A model generated the notes under the pieces. It did not search any database and had not been told where the DNA came from. It was given only the letters and a program-made list of their open reading frames with translations. This document shows positions 1-9,615 of a stretch of 64,000 nt of DNA, one piece after another. The DNA is from DASSJT01 sp963715025 (GTDB lineage Bacteria; Actinomycetota; Actinomycetes; Actinomycetales; Dermatophilaceae), in contig CAVQQQ010000004.1 of the NCBI GenBank assembly GCA_963715025.1, positions 92,552-156,551 of the forward strand. The letters are read 5' to 3'. Position 1 is the stretch's first letter. Each line of letters starts with the position of its first letter. The position numbers and the translations under genes are program-made.

Positions 1-106
1 CGACGTCGACGTGCCGCGTCCGCGCGAACAGACGGCGAGCCGCAGCTCACCTCAATTCCTTGCCGTCCGGAACGAAATCCACGAGATCATCAGAAGGCCC
101 CAGTGA
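1..106 (+). CDS. ABC transporter ATP-binding protein, C-terminal end only (5' truncated)
   Basis: Read from base 2, the frame is open from the window edge to the TGA at 104-106 and gives 34 residues beginning DVDVPRPREQT and ending in EIHEIIRRPQ. The pattern D(L/V)PRPR followed by F-LAVRNEIHEI is typical of the extreme C-terminus of nitrate/sulfonate/taurine-type ABC ATPases (SsuB/TauB). The next gene, a substrate-binding lipoprotein of the same transporter class, starts inside the stop codon (GTGA overlap at 103-106), which supports both calls. The ATPase core lies outside the window. The family call rests on a short tail and on context. Confidence 0.55.
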   Translation, partial: DVDVPRPREQTASRSSPQFLAVRNEIHEIIRRPQ

Positions 107-1116
107 GACGCCAGCAAGCGAACATCTGCATGCATCCCATCGCCGGCGAGAGGAAGCGAACGCGCCGGCTCGTACGGCTCTGTTGCATCGGGCTCGCGCT
201 CGCCGTCTCCGCGTGCCGGGCGGACACGCCAGCTCGGACGACGGTCACGGGCCCGGCAACTCCGACGACGGTCAACATCACCGCGCTTCCGATCGAGCCG
301 ACGGCGCTCGCCTTCTACGCGAAGGAGCGGGGCTTCTTCAGCCGTGAGGGCATCGATGCGAGGATCACTGTGATCAACGATCCACAACAGGCTCCTGCTG
401 CCGTGCTCTCGCGCACGGCCGCGTTCTCGAGCTACAGCGTGAGCGGTCTCGCCGTCTTGAAATCTCGCGGCGCACCAGTGCGCCTCGTCGCCGCAGGCGC
501 GCTCTATCTGCCAAAGGCGCCGACGACCGCGCTCGTCTCGGCGAAGGGGAAGTGGTTCGGGCGCGCCAGCGACCTGGTTGGAAAGACGATCGCCATCGAT
601 GCTCCGAACACCCCCGCCCATATCGGGCTGTTGCGATGGCTCAAGCGCAACGGGGTCGACGCTGGTGACGTTCGCATCGTGGAAATGCCGTTCCCACAGA
701 TGGTCGGCCCGCTGAGCAGAGGACGGGTCGACGCTGCCGTGCTGCCGGAGCCGGTCCTGACGCTCGCACTGCAGCGAGGCGCCACGCGCATCGCTCCCAT
801 CTTCAACGCGGTCTGTGCGCGCGATTGCCTCGGAACGGTCTGGATCGCGCGCCGCGACGTCGACTCGGACCTGGCAGCGCGGTTTCGAAAGGCGATTCAG
901 GCGGCCGCCGCGTGGGCGAACCAGCAGGAAAACGAGCGCGCCAGCGGCGCCATTCTCGCCAAGTACACCGAACTCGACCGAGCGCTGATCGCCAAGGTGA
1001 CGAGAACGCGGTTCGCCACGCGGCTGAGGCCGGAGCTCGCGCAACCGTGGATCGACGTGTACGCAGAATTCGGCGTCATCCCGTCGTCATTTCCGGCGAT
1101 CGACCTGACCAAATAG
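103..1116 (+). CDS. ABC transporter substrate-binding lipoprotein, NMT1/SsuA-like
   Basis: 337 residues. A basic N-terminus is followed by a hydrophobic stretch ending in a lipobox (LAVSAC, Cys at about residue 37), so the mature protein should be a lipid-anchored extracellular binding protein. The body matches the NMT1/THI5/SsuA type: an early segment with FYAKERGFFSREGID, then DLVGKTIAIDAPNTP and a hinge followed by a second lobe. Such proteins deliver sulfonates, taurine, nitrate or pyrimidine-like ligands to an ABC importer; the ligand cannot be told from sequence. The GTG start at 103 overlaps the upstream ATPase stop (GTGA), implying coupling; an ATG at 130 is the alternative. Codon use is visibly less GC-biased than downstream genes, so transfer or an assembly junction is possible. 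Confidence 0.8.
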   Translation: MRRQQANICMHPIAGERKRTRRLVRLCCIGLALAVSACRADTPARTTVTGPATPTTVNITALPIEPTALAFYAKERGFFSREGIDARITVINDPQQAPAAVLSRTAAFSSYSVSGLAVLKSRGAPVRLVAAGALYLPKAPTTALVSAKGKWFGRASDLVGKTIAIDAPNTPAHIGLLRWLKRNGVDAGDVRIVEMPFPQMVGPLSRGRVDAAVLPEPVLTLALQRGATRIAPIFNAVCARDCLGTVWIARRDVDSDLAARFRKAIQAAAAWANQQENERASGAILAKYTELDRALIAKVTRTRFATRLRPELAQPWIDVYAEFGVIPSSFPAIDLTK

Positions 1117-1805
1117 GGGAGTCCTCTATCCGACTTTGCAGCGAAGACGATAACCCCGCGAAGCCGAGGATCAACATCGCCCATGCGGGCCACATACAAC
1201 CGGACGTACACCATTCAGCCCATCCGGCTCAAGCAAGCCGGTGAGGGTCCGGTGGCGCGACGTCGTACGATCCGCTCACGGAGTCGGAGCGTGGCGTCCG
1301 CGGGTCCGTTCACCGCGACGTCGGTCGCGGCGTCTACCTTGTCCGTTGGTTCTGGCGTCGTCGTCAGCTTCTCCTCGCTGGCTCACCTGACCGCATCGGC
1401 GCGCTTTCGCGCCCGGGCACCGGGCCCGGTATCCGGCCGGTTATGCGGGACGGCCGCTCGGAGGGGGCGGCCATCGTGTCCCGTTTTCCCGTCGCCGTTT
1501 GGCTGCCGGCGTTGGCTTCTCGGTCATCCGATGCCCCGCCGGGGGGTTGGGCCAGGGCTGCGCTTCACGAGGCATCAACGAGGGTTTATGCGATTCACCC
1601 ATCCGGTCTTCCCTGGCCTGTGGCCGCCCGGGGTGGGGCGGGCCGCCCGCCTGTGGGCTCAGCGACTGCCGAAGGTACGACCACGCCGGCGCCCATCGCA
1701 CCGGCTGCGAGTGCCACAACGAGCACCCCGCAAAGTTGCCAGCCAATCCAGGAACCACGCGAGCTGGCGAGCCCGGCACGGTCATCCCGGCGTCAAGACA
1801 GCGAG
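1117..1805. other. Gene-poor stretch, no supported gene
   Basis: About 0.7 kb between the binding-protein gene and the groEL terminator. Long open frames occur on both strands, but their predicted proteins are low-complexity Arg/Pro/Gly strings of the kind made by GC-rich shadow frames, with no domain, good start or ribosome site. Several G/C-rich inverted repeats lie between about 1400 and 1480 (for example GGCCGCTC facing GAGGGGGCGGCC), so a structured RNA cannot be excluded. On the reverse strand around 1690-1770 one frame encodes a signal-peptide-like hydrophobic run (WQLCGVLVVALAAGAMGAG) but has no usable start. Confidence 0.5.
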
Positions 1806-1833
1806 GGGGCGCCTCCCGGGTGGGAGGCGCCCC
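1806..1833 (-). terminator. Terminator hairpin of groES-groEL
   Basis: Perfect 12-bp stem GGGGCGCCTCCC (1806-1817), 4-nt loop, GGGAGGCGCCCC (1822-1833), 47 bases past the groEL stop on the reverse strand. There is no long U run. It closely matches the hairpin after greA at 31674-31702. Confidence 0.8.
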
Positions 1834-1879
1834 ATCAATGAGCGGTATGCCGTGTGGCTGGCCTGGTCGTGGCTGGCCG

Positions 1880-3496
<1,617 letters not shown>

Positions 3497-3618
3497 GGCT
3501 GTCCTTCTCGAGTGTGGTGATGTTCAGGGGGTGCAGCCGGACGCACCCCGGCCACAGGCTCAGGCGAGCCTCAGGTCCGGGGTGCGGTCACGGCATACGC
3601 GATGTCTGTGCTGATCGC

Positions 3619-3915
3619 TCAGCCGACGATGGCGAGCACGTCGCGAGCGGAGAGGATGAGGTACTCCTCGCCGCCGTGCTTGATCTCGGTGCCGCCGTAC
3701 TTGCTGTAGAGGACCCGGTCGCCGACCTTGACGTCGAGCGGGATGCGCTCGTCGCCGTCCTCGTTCCACCGGCCCGGGCCGACCGCCAGGACCTCGCCCT
3801 CCTGGGGCTTCTCCTTGGCGGTGTCCGGGATGACCAGGCCAGACGCGGTGGTCTGCTCGGCTTCGACGGACTTGACCACGATCCGGTCTTCGAGCGGCTT
3901 GATGGAAACCGACAC
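3619..3915 (-). CDS. groES: 10-kDa co-chaperonin GroES
   Basis: 98 residues with the GroES signature throughout: SIKPLEDRIVVKSVEAEQTT near the N-terminus (mobile loop TTASGLVIP), and KYGGTEIKHGGEEYLILSARDVLAIVG at the end. It caps GroEL rings. The GTG start is preceded by GGGGAGG about 6 bases upstream, which fits the family N-terminus; longer in-frame extensions run into the operator region and are not credible. It is the first gene of the groES-groEL operon, and two CIRCE boxes and a promoter lie upstream. Confidence 0.96.
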   Translation of the reverse strand: MSVSIKPLEDRIVVKSVEAEQTTASGLVIPDTAKEKPQEGEVLAVGPGRWNEDGDERIPLDVKVGDRVLYSKYGGTEIKHGGEEYLILSARDVLAIVG

Positions 3916-4013
3916 GATGTTGACCTCCCCTTTGGGAATGTCGGAGTGACAGTGAACACATGCAGGGGTGCGCCGGTGAGGCCGCGCCGTCGCGGGGATC
4001 GCAGTCTCGGACG

Positions 4014-4040
4014 CTGGCACTCCAACGGGTGGAGTGCCAG
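4014..4040 (-). promoter_or_regulatory. CIRCE operator 1 (HrcA binding site)
   Basis: CTGGCACTC (4014-4022), nine-base spacer, GAGTGCCAG (4032-4040): a perfect 9-bp inverted repeat differing from the TTAGCACTC-N9-GAGTGCTAA consensus only at outer bases. It lies just downstream of the -10 hexamer, where bound HrcA would block initiation of groES-groEL. Confidence 0.88.
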
Positions 4041-4045
4041 TGCTG

Positions 4046-4075
4046 AATCTAGGCGGGTGATTAGCACTCGGTCAA
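4046..4075 (-). promoter_or_regulatory. groES-groEL promoter
   Basis: Reading the reverse strand, TTGACC (4075-4070) is followed after 18 bases by TAGATT (4051-4046). This housekeeping-type promoter lies between and partly inside the two CIRCE boxes: the -35 falls in the spacer of box 2, and the -10 is directly upstream of box 1. Confidence 0.65.
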
Positions 4076-4087
4076 CTTGAGTGCCAA
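4061..4087 (-). promoter_or_regulatory. CIRCE operator 2 (HrcA binding site)
   Basis: TTAGCACTC (4061-4069), nine-base spacer, GAGTGCCAA (4079-4087): one base from the full CIRCE consensus. It overlaps the -35 element. Two CIRCE copies 38 bases apart imply tight HrcA repression. Confidence 0.93.
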
Positions 4088-4174
4088 TACCCGGAGCGCC
4101 GCGCCTCGGTGCAAACCTCGAAAAGGCGCGGGCCGCGGTCGGAGTCGGGCCCCCACATGCGACAGAATGCCCGG

Positions 4175-5419
4175 GTGGATACGCGGACGGTACGGCGCCT
4201 TGCCTCACCCCAGGGGCAGGACCTCCTCCGCTCTCTCCCGGCCTACTCCGAGTCGGCCGTGCTCGCCCTACAGGCCAAGCTGCGGGCACAGGGCATCGAC
4301 CCCGACTTCGTGTCTGCGCTGCTCACCCAGTCGCGGCTGCGTGAGCGGGCCAGGCTGAAGTTCGGTGAGTTCGCCGAGGGCATGCTCTTCACCCCAGACG
4401 GACTCGAGCAGGCGTCTCGCCTCGAGATCGCCGCCTCCCACGCCGGGCGGTTCCGCTCGGCCAGTCTCGCCACCGTCCACGACCTCGGCTGTGGCATCGG
4501 CTCGGACGCCATGGCGATGTCGGCGCTCGGCGTCACCGTCCACGGCGTTGATGCCGACCCGGTCACCGCTGCCATCGCCGACAGCAACCTGCGCCCCTGG
4601 CCCGACTCCCGCGCCAAGACCGGCCGCGCCGAGGACTTCCGGCCGCCGCTCGATCCAGCGCGGTCGCGGGTTGGCGTCTGGGTCGACCCTGCGCGCCGCA
4701 CCCCGGGGGTGGCGGACATCAACGGCCGCACCCGCCGTATCTTCCGCCTCGACTCCATCTCGCCCAGCTGGGACTTCGTGCGCTCGGTCGCCGACGCCGT
4801 GCCGGCAACCGGCGCCAAGCTGAGCCCGTCAGTGCCGCACGACATCGTTCCCAATGGAGCCGAGGCACAGTGGACGTCCTATGGCGGCGAGGTCCTCGAG
4901 TGCACGATCTGGTTCGGACCGCTGGCGCGCCGAGAGGGACGGAGCGCCCTCATCCTCGCGCCGGGCGCCAAGCCGGTGGAGCTCACCGAGGACATGTCCG
5001 CAGAATCCGTTCCGGTCGCGACCGGGCTCGATGCGCTCGGTCTCTGGCTCTACGAGCCCGACCGCGCCATGACCCGGGCGGGGCTGCTGGGCGTCCTCAC
5101 CGCCGAGACCGACGGCGCGGAGGTCGACCCGGGGCTGGGCTACGTGACCGCCGACACCTCCGTGGAGCTCCCCTTTGCCAAGAGGTATGCCGTCCTGGAG
5201 GCCATGCCGTTCAACATCAAGACCCTGCGCGGCTGGCTCCGCGAGCACGAGATCACGCGGCTGACCATCAAGAAGCGCGGGATCCGTCTGGACGAGGACC
5301 AGCTGCGCGCCCAGCTCAAGCTCGCCAAGAATGGCGGCGAGGAGGCGATCGTGGTGCTCACGCGGGTCGCGGGGAGCCCGACGGCGATCGTGGTCCAGCC
5401 GGCCGTCGTCCTCACCTGA
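4175..5419 (+). CDS. Class I SAM-dependent methyltransferase with THUMP-like C-terminal domain
   Basis: About 414 residues from the GTG at 4175 (VDTRTVRRLASPQG); an in-frame ATG at 4157 is the alternative, and neither has a clear ribosome site. The SAM-binding motif I is VHDLGCGIGSDAM near residue 108, followed by acidic VDAD ending strand 2 and WVDPARRTPGV, which resembles the catalytic segment of RNA-acting enzymes. The C-terminal part (KKRGIRLDEDQLRAQLKL, ending in VLTRVAGSPTAIVVQPA) matches the THUMP-like domain attached to these methyltransferases in actinobacteria. The substrate, probably RNA, is unknown. It is transcribed divergently from groES. Confidence 0.8.
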   Translation: MDTRTVRRLASPQGQDLLRSLPAYSESAVLALQAKLRAQGIDPDFVSALLTQSRLRERARLKFGEFAEGMLFTPDGLEQASRLEIAASHAGRFRSASLATVHDLGCGIGSDAMAMSALGVTVHGVDADPVTAAIADSNLRPWPDSRAKTGRAEDFRPPLDPARSRVGVWVDPARRTPGVADINGRTRRIFRLDSISPSWDFVRSVADAVPATGAKLSPSVPHDIVPNGAEAQWTSYGGEVLECTIWFGPLARREGRSALILAPGAKPVELTEDMSAESVPVATGLDALGLWLYEPDRAMTRAGLLGVLTAETDGAEVDPGLGYVTADTSVELPFAKRYAVLEAMPFNIKTLRGWLREHEITRLTIKKRGIRLDEDQLRAQLKLAKNGGEEAIVVLTRVAGSPTAIVVQPAVVLT

Positions 5420-5429
5420 GCCGGTCGAA

Positions 5430-6253
5430 TCAGAGCCGGGGATCGGACTGCGCCCCATGCCGGCGCACCGCGTCGGCGCCGGCCCGGAGTGCCACGCTCA
5501 TGGCGCTACGGCGCGACGCGCCGGTCGCCAGTGCTGCGGCCAGCGCGCCACAGAATGCGTCACCAGCACCTGTGGTGTCCACGACCTCTTCGCCCGGCAC
5601 GGCGTTTCCCGGGAACTCCTCGCCGTCCCAGGCCGCCCCGTTGGCGCCGAACGTCACCACGACCGACCCGGGTACCAGGTCGGAGTCGGCCAGCGCGAGC
5701 GCCTCGTGCTCGTTGACCACCACCGGGTCGGCGAGTGCGACCACGTCCGGCGGCAGGGCGGCATACGGCGCAGCGTTGATGACCACCTGCGCCCCAGCCC
5801 CGTGGGCAGCGCGGACGCCATCGGCCACCGCCGGCACGGGCACCTCGAGCTGCGCGAGCAGCACGTCGCCCGGTGCGAGGCCGACCCCGCGCGGCCAGTG
5901 CACCTCGCTGTTCGCGCCCGGTACGACCACGATGGCGTTCTCGCCATCGGCGTCAATCGTGATCCACGCCTGGCCCGTGCTCGATCCGGCGACCACCCGC
6001 ACGGCCGCCACGTCGACGCCCCTGGCACGCAGCCGCTCGAGGTAGCGCGAGCCGCCCTCGTCGTCACCCACCGCCCCCACCATGAGCACGGAGGCACCGG
6101 CGGCCGCCGCCGCAACGGCCTGGTTGCCGCCCTTTCCCCCGCGAACCGCTGCAGCGCACTCGACGCGAGCACCGTCTCCCCGGGCCGCGGGTGGCGCTCC
6201 ACGTGCGCCACGAGATCGACGTTGAGCGAGCCGAGCACCACCACGCGGCCCAT
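5430..6253 (-). pseudogene. rbsK: Ribokinase-family sugar kinase, interrupted by a one-base frameshift
   Basis: PfkB-family kinase that would phosphorylate ribose. It starts MGRVVVLGSLNVDLVAHVERHPRPGE in one frame and changes frame at a G run (plus-strand C run 6136-6140) inside the family motif: the frame that should read GGKGGNQAVAAAAAG is one base out. The rest is intact, including TTGAGDAFCGALAAALA with the catalytic Asp near the C-terminus. Restoring one G gives a full-length protein of about 275 residues, so this is either a sequencing/assembly error or a fresh mutation. Its ATG overlaps the stop of the nucleoside hydrolase by one base (TGATG); the pair makes sense as release and phosphorylation of ribose from nucleosides. 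Confidence 0.8.
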
Positions 6254-7236
6254 CAGCGGCCTCCCACCGTGTCGAGCCACAGCCGGGCACACCGTTCGGC
6301 ATCGATCTCCAGGCCGACGTGAACGGTCGCCGGCGCGGCGCCGTGCGGGTCGTGGTCCAGGCCGCCGCTCCAGTCCCGCCGGTCAACGATCGTGCGGCCG
6401 CGGGACCACACCCCGGCGAGCTCCACCCGCACCGGCAGCGGCTCGCTGGCAAGCAGGCTGCGGTCGACCACGGAGCAGACCGCACCGGCATCGCCGATCG
6501 TGGCGCGGTCGCGGTGGAATCGCTCGCACTGGAACCGAATCAGGCGCCCGGCCAGGCCTGCGGCACCCCGGTCGTCGGCAGCGATCAGCCGCCCGGCCTC
6601 GGCAAGGGAGACGGTGGGCTCGTAGAAGACGTCGAGGCCGTACATCGTCATCGGGACCCCCAGATCGACGCCGGCCTCCAGCACGACCGCCGCGGCCTCG
6701 GGATCGTGGAAGACGTTGAACTCCGCTGAGGCCGTGGCGTTCCCGACGTGGGCCGCTCCGCCCATGAAGACGATCTCGCGCAGGCCCTGCGCCGCCTGTG
6801 GGTAGGTGCGCAGCAGGAGGGCGATATTGGTCATCGGGGCAAGGGTCACCAAGGTGATCAGCTCCTCGGGACCACCGTCAGCCGCAGCCCCCAGAGCGTC
6901 GCGGAGCAGTTCCACTGCGTGGCGGGCGTCTGGGCGACGGTCGGAGCGTGGCCAGTCCAGGTCGCCCATGCCGTCGAGGCCGTGGACGTGGCGCGCATCG
7001 CTCGGCGACTCCAGCAGCGGCCGCCCCGCACCCGCCCCAACGGGAACGTCGCCTCGACCACAGGCGTCGAGCACCGTCATGGTGTTGGCCACCACGTCGT
7101 CCAGGGGCGCGTTGCCGCCAACGCAGGTCACCGCCCGGAGGTCTAAAGAGGTATGCCGCGCAGCCAGCAGGAGGGCGCACGCGTCGTCCACCCCGGTGTC
7201 GACGTCGAGGATGACGGGCGTGGGGTCGACGGTCAT
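6253..7236 (-). CDS. Inosine/uridine-preferring nucleoside hydrolase
   Basis: 327 residues. It hydrolyses the N-glycosidic bond of ribonucleosides, giving base and ribose. The N-terminal Ca2+/ribose motif DVDTGVDDACALLLA (residues 10-24), the mid-protein segment TLAPMTNIALLLRTYP and the family hallmark MGGAAHVGNATASAEFN-(F)HDPEAA are all present. The start MTVDPTPVILDVDTG was chosen because it puts the DxDxGxDD motif at the usual distance; a longer frame to 7308 adds a basic, low-complexity leader. It overlaps the downstream ribokinase start by one base, so the two form a ribonucleoside salvage unit. Confidence 0.9.
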   Translation of the reverse strand: MTVDPTPVILDVDTGVDDACALLLAARHTSLDLRAVTCVGGNAPLDDVVANTMTVLDACGRGDVPVGAGAGRPLLESPSDARHVHGLDGMGDLDWPRSDRRPDARHAVELLRDALGAAADGGPEELITLVTLAPMTNIALLLRTYPQAAQGLREIVFMGGAAHVGNATASAEFNVFHDPEAAAVVLEAGVDLGVPMTMYGLDVFYEPTVSLAEAGRLIAADDRGAAGLAGRLIRFQCERFHRDRATIGDAGAVCSVVDRSLLASEPLPVRVELAGVWSRGRTIVDRRDWSGGLDHDPHGAAPATVHVGLEIDAERCARLWLDTVGGR

Positions 7237-7311
7237 GCTGCGGAGCCTAGGGCCTCGGTTGCGGGATCCCCTGAGTGCGCGCTCCGGCGTCGATCGGGTT
7301 ACGGTCATGCG

Positions 7312-8568
7312 ATGCTCGACCGCCCCCTGACTCCGCCGCGCGGCCTCCGGGTGTCACTGGCGGCTCTGGCTGCTGCCCTCACGACGATCCTGACCGCCTG
7401 CTCGGGCGGCCAGGCCCCCTTGGCGCCCAGTTCAACCCCGTCCACGTCGGCGAGCTCTGCGACCTCGGCTTCGACGTCCGCGACCATCTCCTCCTCGACA
7501 ACGTCCACCACGCCCTCATGTGCCGACCTGCTGGCGGCGAAGCTGACCCCCGCGCAGCGGGTGGGCCAGCTGCTGATGGTCGGCCTGGACTCGGACGCCG
7601 GGCGCACCGCGCTGGACGACGAGATCCGGTCCCTGCACCTCGGTGGAGTGGTCTACCTCGGCGGCTGGGACGGCGCTGCGAGGGTCAAAGCCACCTCGGC
7701 ACACCTCCAAGGCCAGACCGGCGCCAGGGCCACGGGCGGTGTCAAGCTGCTGATCGCCGCCGACCAGGAGGGTGGGAAGGTCCAGCAGCTCAAGGGCGAC
7801 GGCTTCAGCGTCATCCCGACCGCGCTTCGCCAGGGTGCCCTGTCCGCCGCCACCCTGCAGGCCAGGGCCACGGGGTGGGGCCGCGAGCTGGCCAAGGCGG
7901 GGATCAACGTCAACCTCGCCCCGGTCGCCGACACCGTACCCACCGAGCTTGGCACGGCCAACGCCCCGATCGGGCGCTTCGACCGGGAGTACGGACACGA
8001 CCCAGCCACGGTCAGCAGGGCCGTCGTGGCCGTGGTGAATGGCCTTCACGAGGCCGGGGTCCAGCCAACGGTGAAGCACTTCCCCGGCCTGGGCCGGGTC
8101 AGGAACAACACCGACTTCAGCGCCACCGGGATCACCGACACCGTGACCACCATGTCCGACAGCTACCTCGAGCCGTTCGCCGACGGGATCGACGCCGGCA
8201 CGGGCCTGCTGATGGTGTCATCGGCTCGCTACTCGCGCATTGACGCCCAGAACCAGGCGGTCTTCTCCCCCGCCGTCATCACCACGCTGCTGCGAGACCG
8301 GCTGGGGTATGACGGCGTGGTCATCAGCGACGACCTCGGGAAGGCCAGGTCGGTGGCAGCCGTCTCGCCCGGCGCCCGAGCCGTGCGGTTCATCGCCGCC
8401 GGAGGCGATGTCGTCCTCACCGCCGAGCCGAGTCGCGCGAAGGCCATGGTGACGGCCGTGTCGTCACGCATGACGCGCGATCGGGCGTTCGCCGCAAAAG
8501 TCGAGACGGCGGTGCGCCGGGTTCTGGCCCTCAAGATGCAGATGGGTCTGGCCCGCTGCGGCGGGTGA
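7312..8568 (+). CDS. Glycoside hydrolase family 3 lipoprotein (beta-N-acetylhexosaminidase-like)
   Basis: 418 residues. The N-terminal signal ends in a lipobox (ILTAC-SGG, Cys about residue 28) and is followed by a Ser/Thr linker, so the enzyme is probably anchored outside the membrane. The catalytic domain has the NagZ-type motifs APVADTVP, KHFPGLGRV and GVVISDDLGKA, the last containing the Asp nucleophile. Enzymes of this group remove beta-linked N-acetylglucosamine from peptidoglycan fragments or other glycans. One domain only, without the C-terminal domain of larger GH3 glucosidases. It is divergent from the nucleoside hydrolase with a 75-bp gap and stands alone. Confidence 0.88.
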   Translation: MLDRPLTPPRGLRVSLAALAAALTTILTACSGGQAPLAPSSTPSTSASSATSASTSATISSSTTSTTPSCADLLAAKLTPAQRVGQLLMVGLDSDAGRTALDDEIRSLHLGGVVYLGGWDGAARVKATSAHLQGQTGARATGGVKLLIAADQEGGKVQQLKGDGFSVIPTALRQGALSAATLQARATGWGRELAKAGINVNLAPVADTVPTELGTANAPIGRFDREYGHDPATVSRAVVAVVNGLHEAGVQPTVKHFPGLGRVRNNTDFSATGITDTVTTMSDSYLEPFADGIDAGTGLLMVSSARYSRIDAQNQAVFSPAVITTLLRDRLGYDGVVISDDLGKARSVAAVSPGARAVRFIAAGGDVVLTAEPSRAKAMVTAVSSRMTRDRAFAAKVETAVRRVLALKMQMGLARCGG

Positions 8569-8587
8569 GCCGAGCGGTCAACGCGCC

Positions 8588-9430
8588 ATGTCACGGACAC
8601 CAGCAGACCCGGGCCCGGCCGCCCGAAGTCCGGAACTGGCGGCTGACTGCACCCGATGCGCTGGACTCTGCTGTGTGGTGCCGGCCTTCGCGGCCTCGTC
8701 GGACTTCGCCATCAGCAAGCCGGCGGGCCAGCCCTGCCCCAACTTGGCCGACGACTTCCGGTGCTCCATCCATGCGCAACTGCGGGACCGCGGTTTCCCG
8801 GGCTGCACCGCGTACGACTGCTTCGGCGCAGGACAACACGTGACCCAGGTGACTTTCGGAGGCAGAACCTGGCGGGAGTCCCCAGACCTCGCTCGGCAGA
8901 TGTTCCCCGCCTTCGAGGTGGTCCGCGTCCTCCACGAGCTGCTGTGGCACCTCACCCAGGCGATCGCGGTCCCTGCCGCCCGCCCCCTCGAAGCGGAGCT
9001 GCGCCAGGCACGAGCCAAGACCCTGCGGCACACCTACCTGGATCCGCAGGGGCTCGTCGACCTGGACCTGGCTGCCCACCGCGAGGGTGTCTCCGCGTTG
9101 CTCCGACGCGCCAGCGAGCTCGCCCGCTCCGGCGAACCGGCGAGCGCCCGCAGCTTCCGGGGGGCGGACCTGGTGGGGCGCCCATTCGCCGACCAGGACC
9201 TGCGCGGCGCCGACTTCCGCGGCGCGCTGCTGGTCGCTGCGGACCTTCGCGGGGCCGACCTGCGCCGGGCCGACCTGCTCGGCGCCGACCTGCGGGGAGC
9301 AGACCTTCGCGGCGCCGACCTTCGCACCAGCCTCTTCTTGACCCAGCCCCAGGTCAATGCAGCCCAGGGCGACGGCTCGACCAGGCTGCCCGCAGCGCTC
9401 CGGCCTCCCGCTCATTGGGCAGCGGACTGA
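8588..9430 (+). CDS. Pentapeptide-repeat protein with cysteine-rich N-terminal domain
   Basis: 280 residues. Residues 20-80 are cysteine-rich: CTRCAGLCC, then CPNL, RCSIH, GCTAYDC, a spacing resembling the YkgJ-type metal-chelating domain (possible Zn or Fe-S site). A helical middle (LEAELRQARAKTLRHTY) leads to about eleven pentapeptide repeats (residues about 190-250, A-D-L/F-R-G such as ADLRGADLRRADLL), which fold as a right-handed quadrilateral beta helix. The protein is soluble, with no signal peptide. Pentapeptide proteins include DNA-gyrase protectors, but most have no known role, and no drug-resistance context is visible. It starts 19 bp after the GH3 gene. Confidence 0.75.
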   Translation: MSRTPADPGPAARSPELAADCTRCAGLCCVVPAFAASSDFAISKPAGQPCPNLADDFRCSIHAQLRDRGFPGCTAYDCFGAGQHVTQVTFGGRTWRESPDLARQMFPAFEVVRVLHELLWHLTQAIAVPAARPLEAELRQARAKTLRHTYLDPQGLVDLDLAAHREGVSALLRRASELARSGEPASARSFRGADLVGRPFADQDLRGADFRGALLVAADLRGADLRRADLLGADLRGADLRGADLRTSLFLTQPQVNAAQGDGSTRLPAALRPPAHWAAD

Positions 9431-9615
9431 GCGGTCAGGACGACCCCCGCGACGGCTGGTGAGCCATCCCAGGCAGACCCCGCCGGCAGCCAGCTCGGCC
9501 GGCATCTGCTCGATCCGCCTGGGTGGCGCCCGCCCCGGTCCCTCAAGCATTGGTCGAGGGAAGGGCCGCCTCATGGCGGATGACACTGTCTCGCGGCTGG
9601 GGGACACTCACTCTC

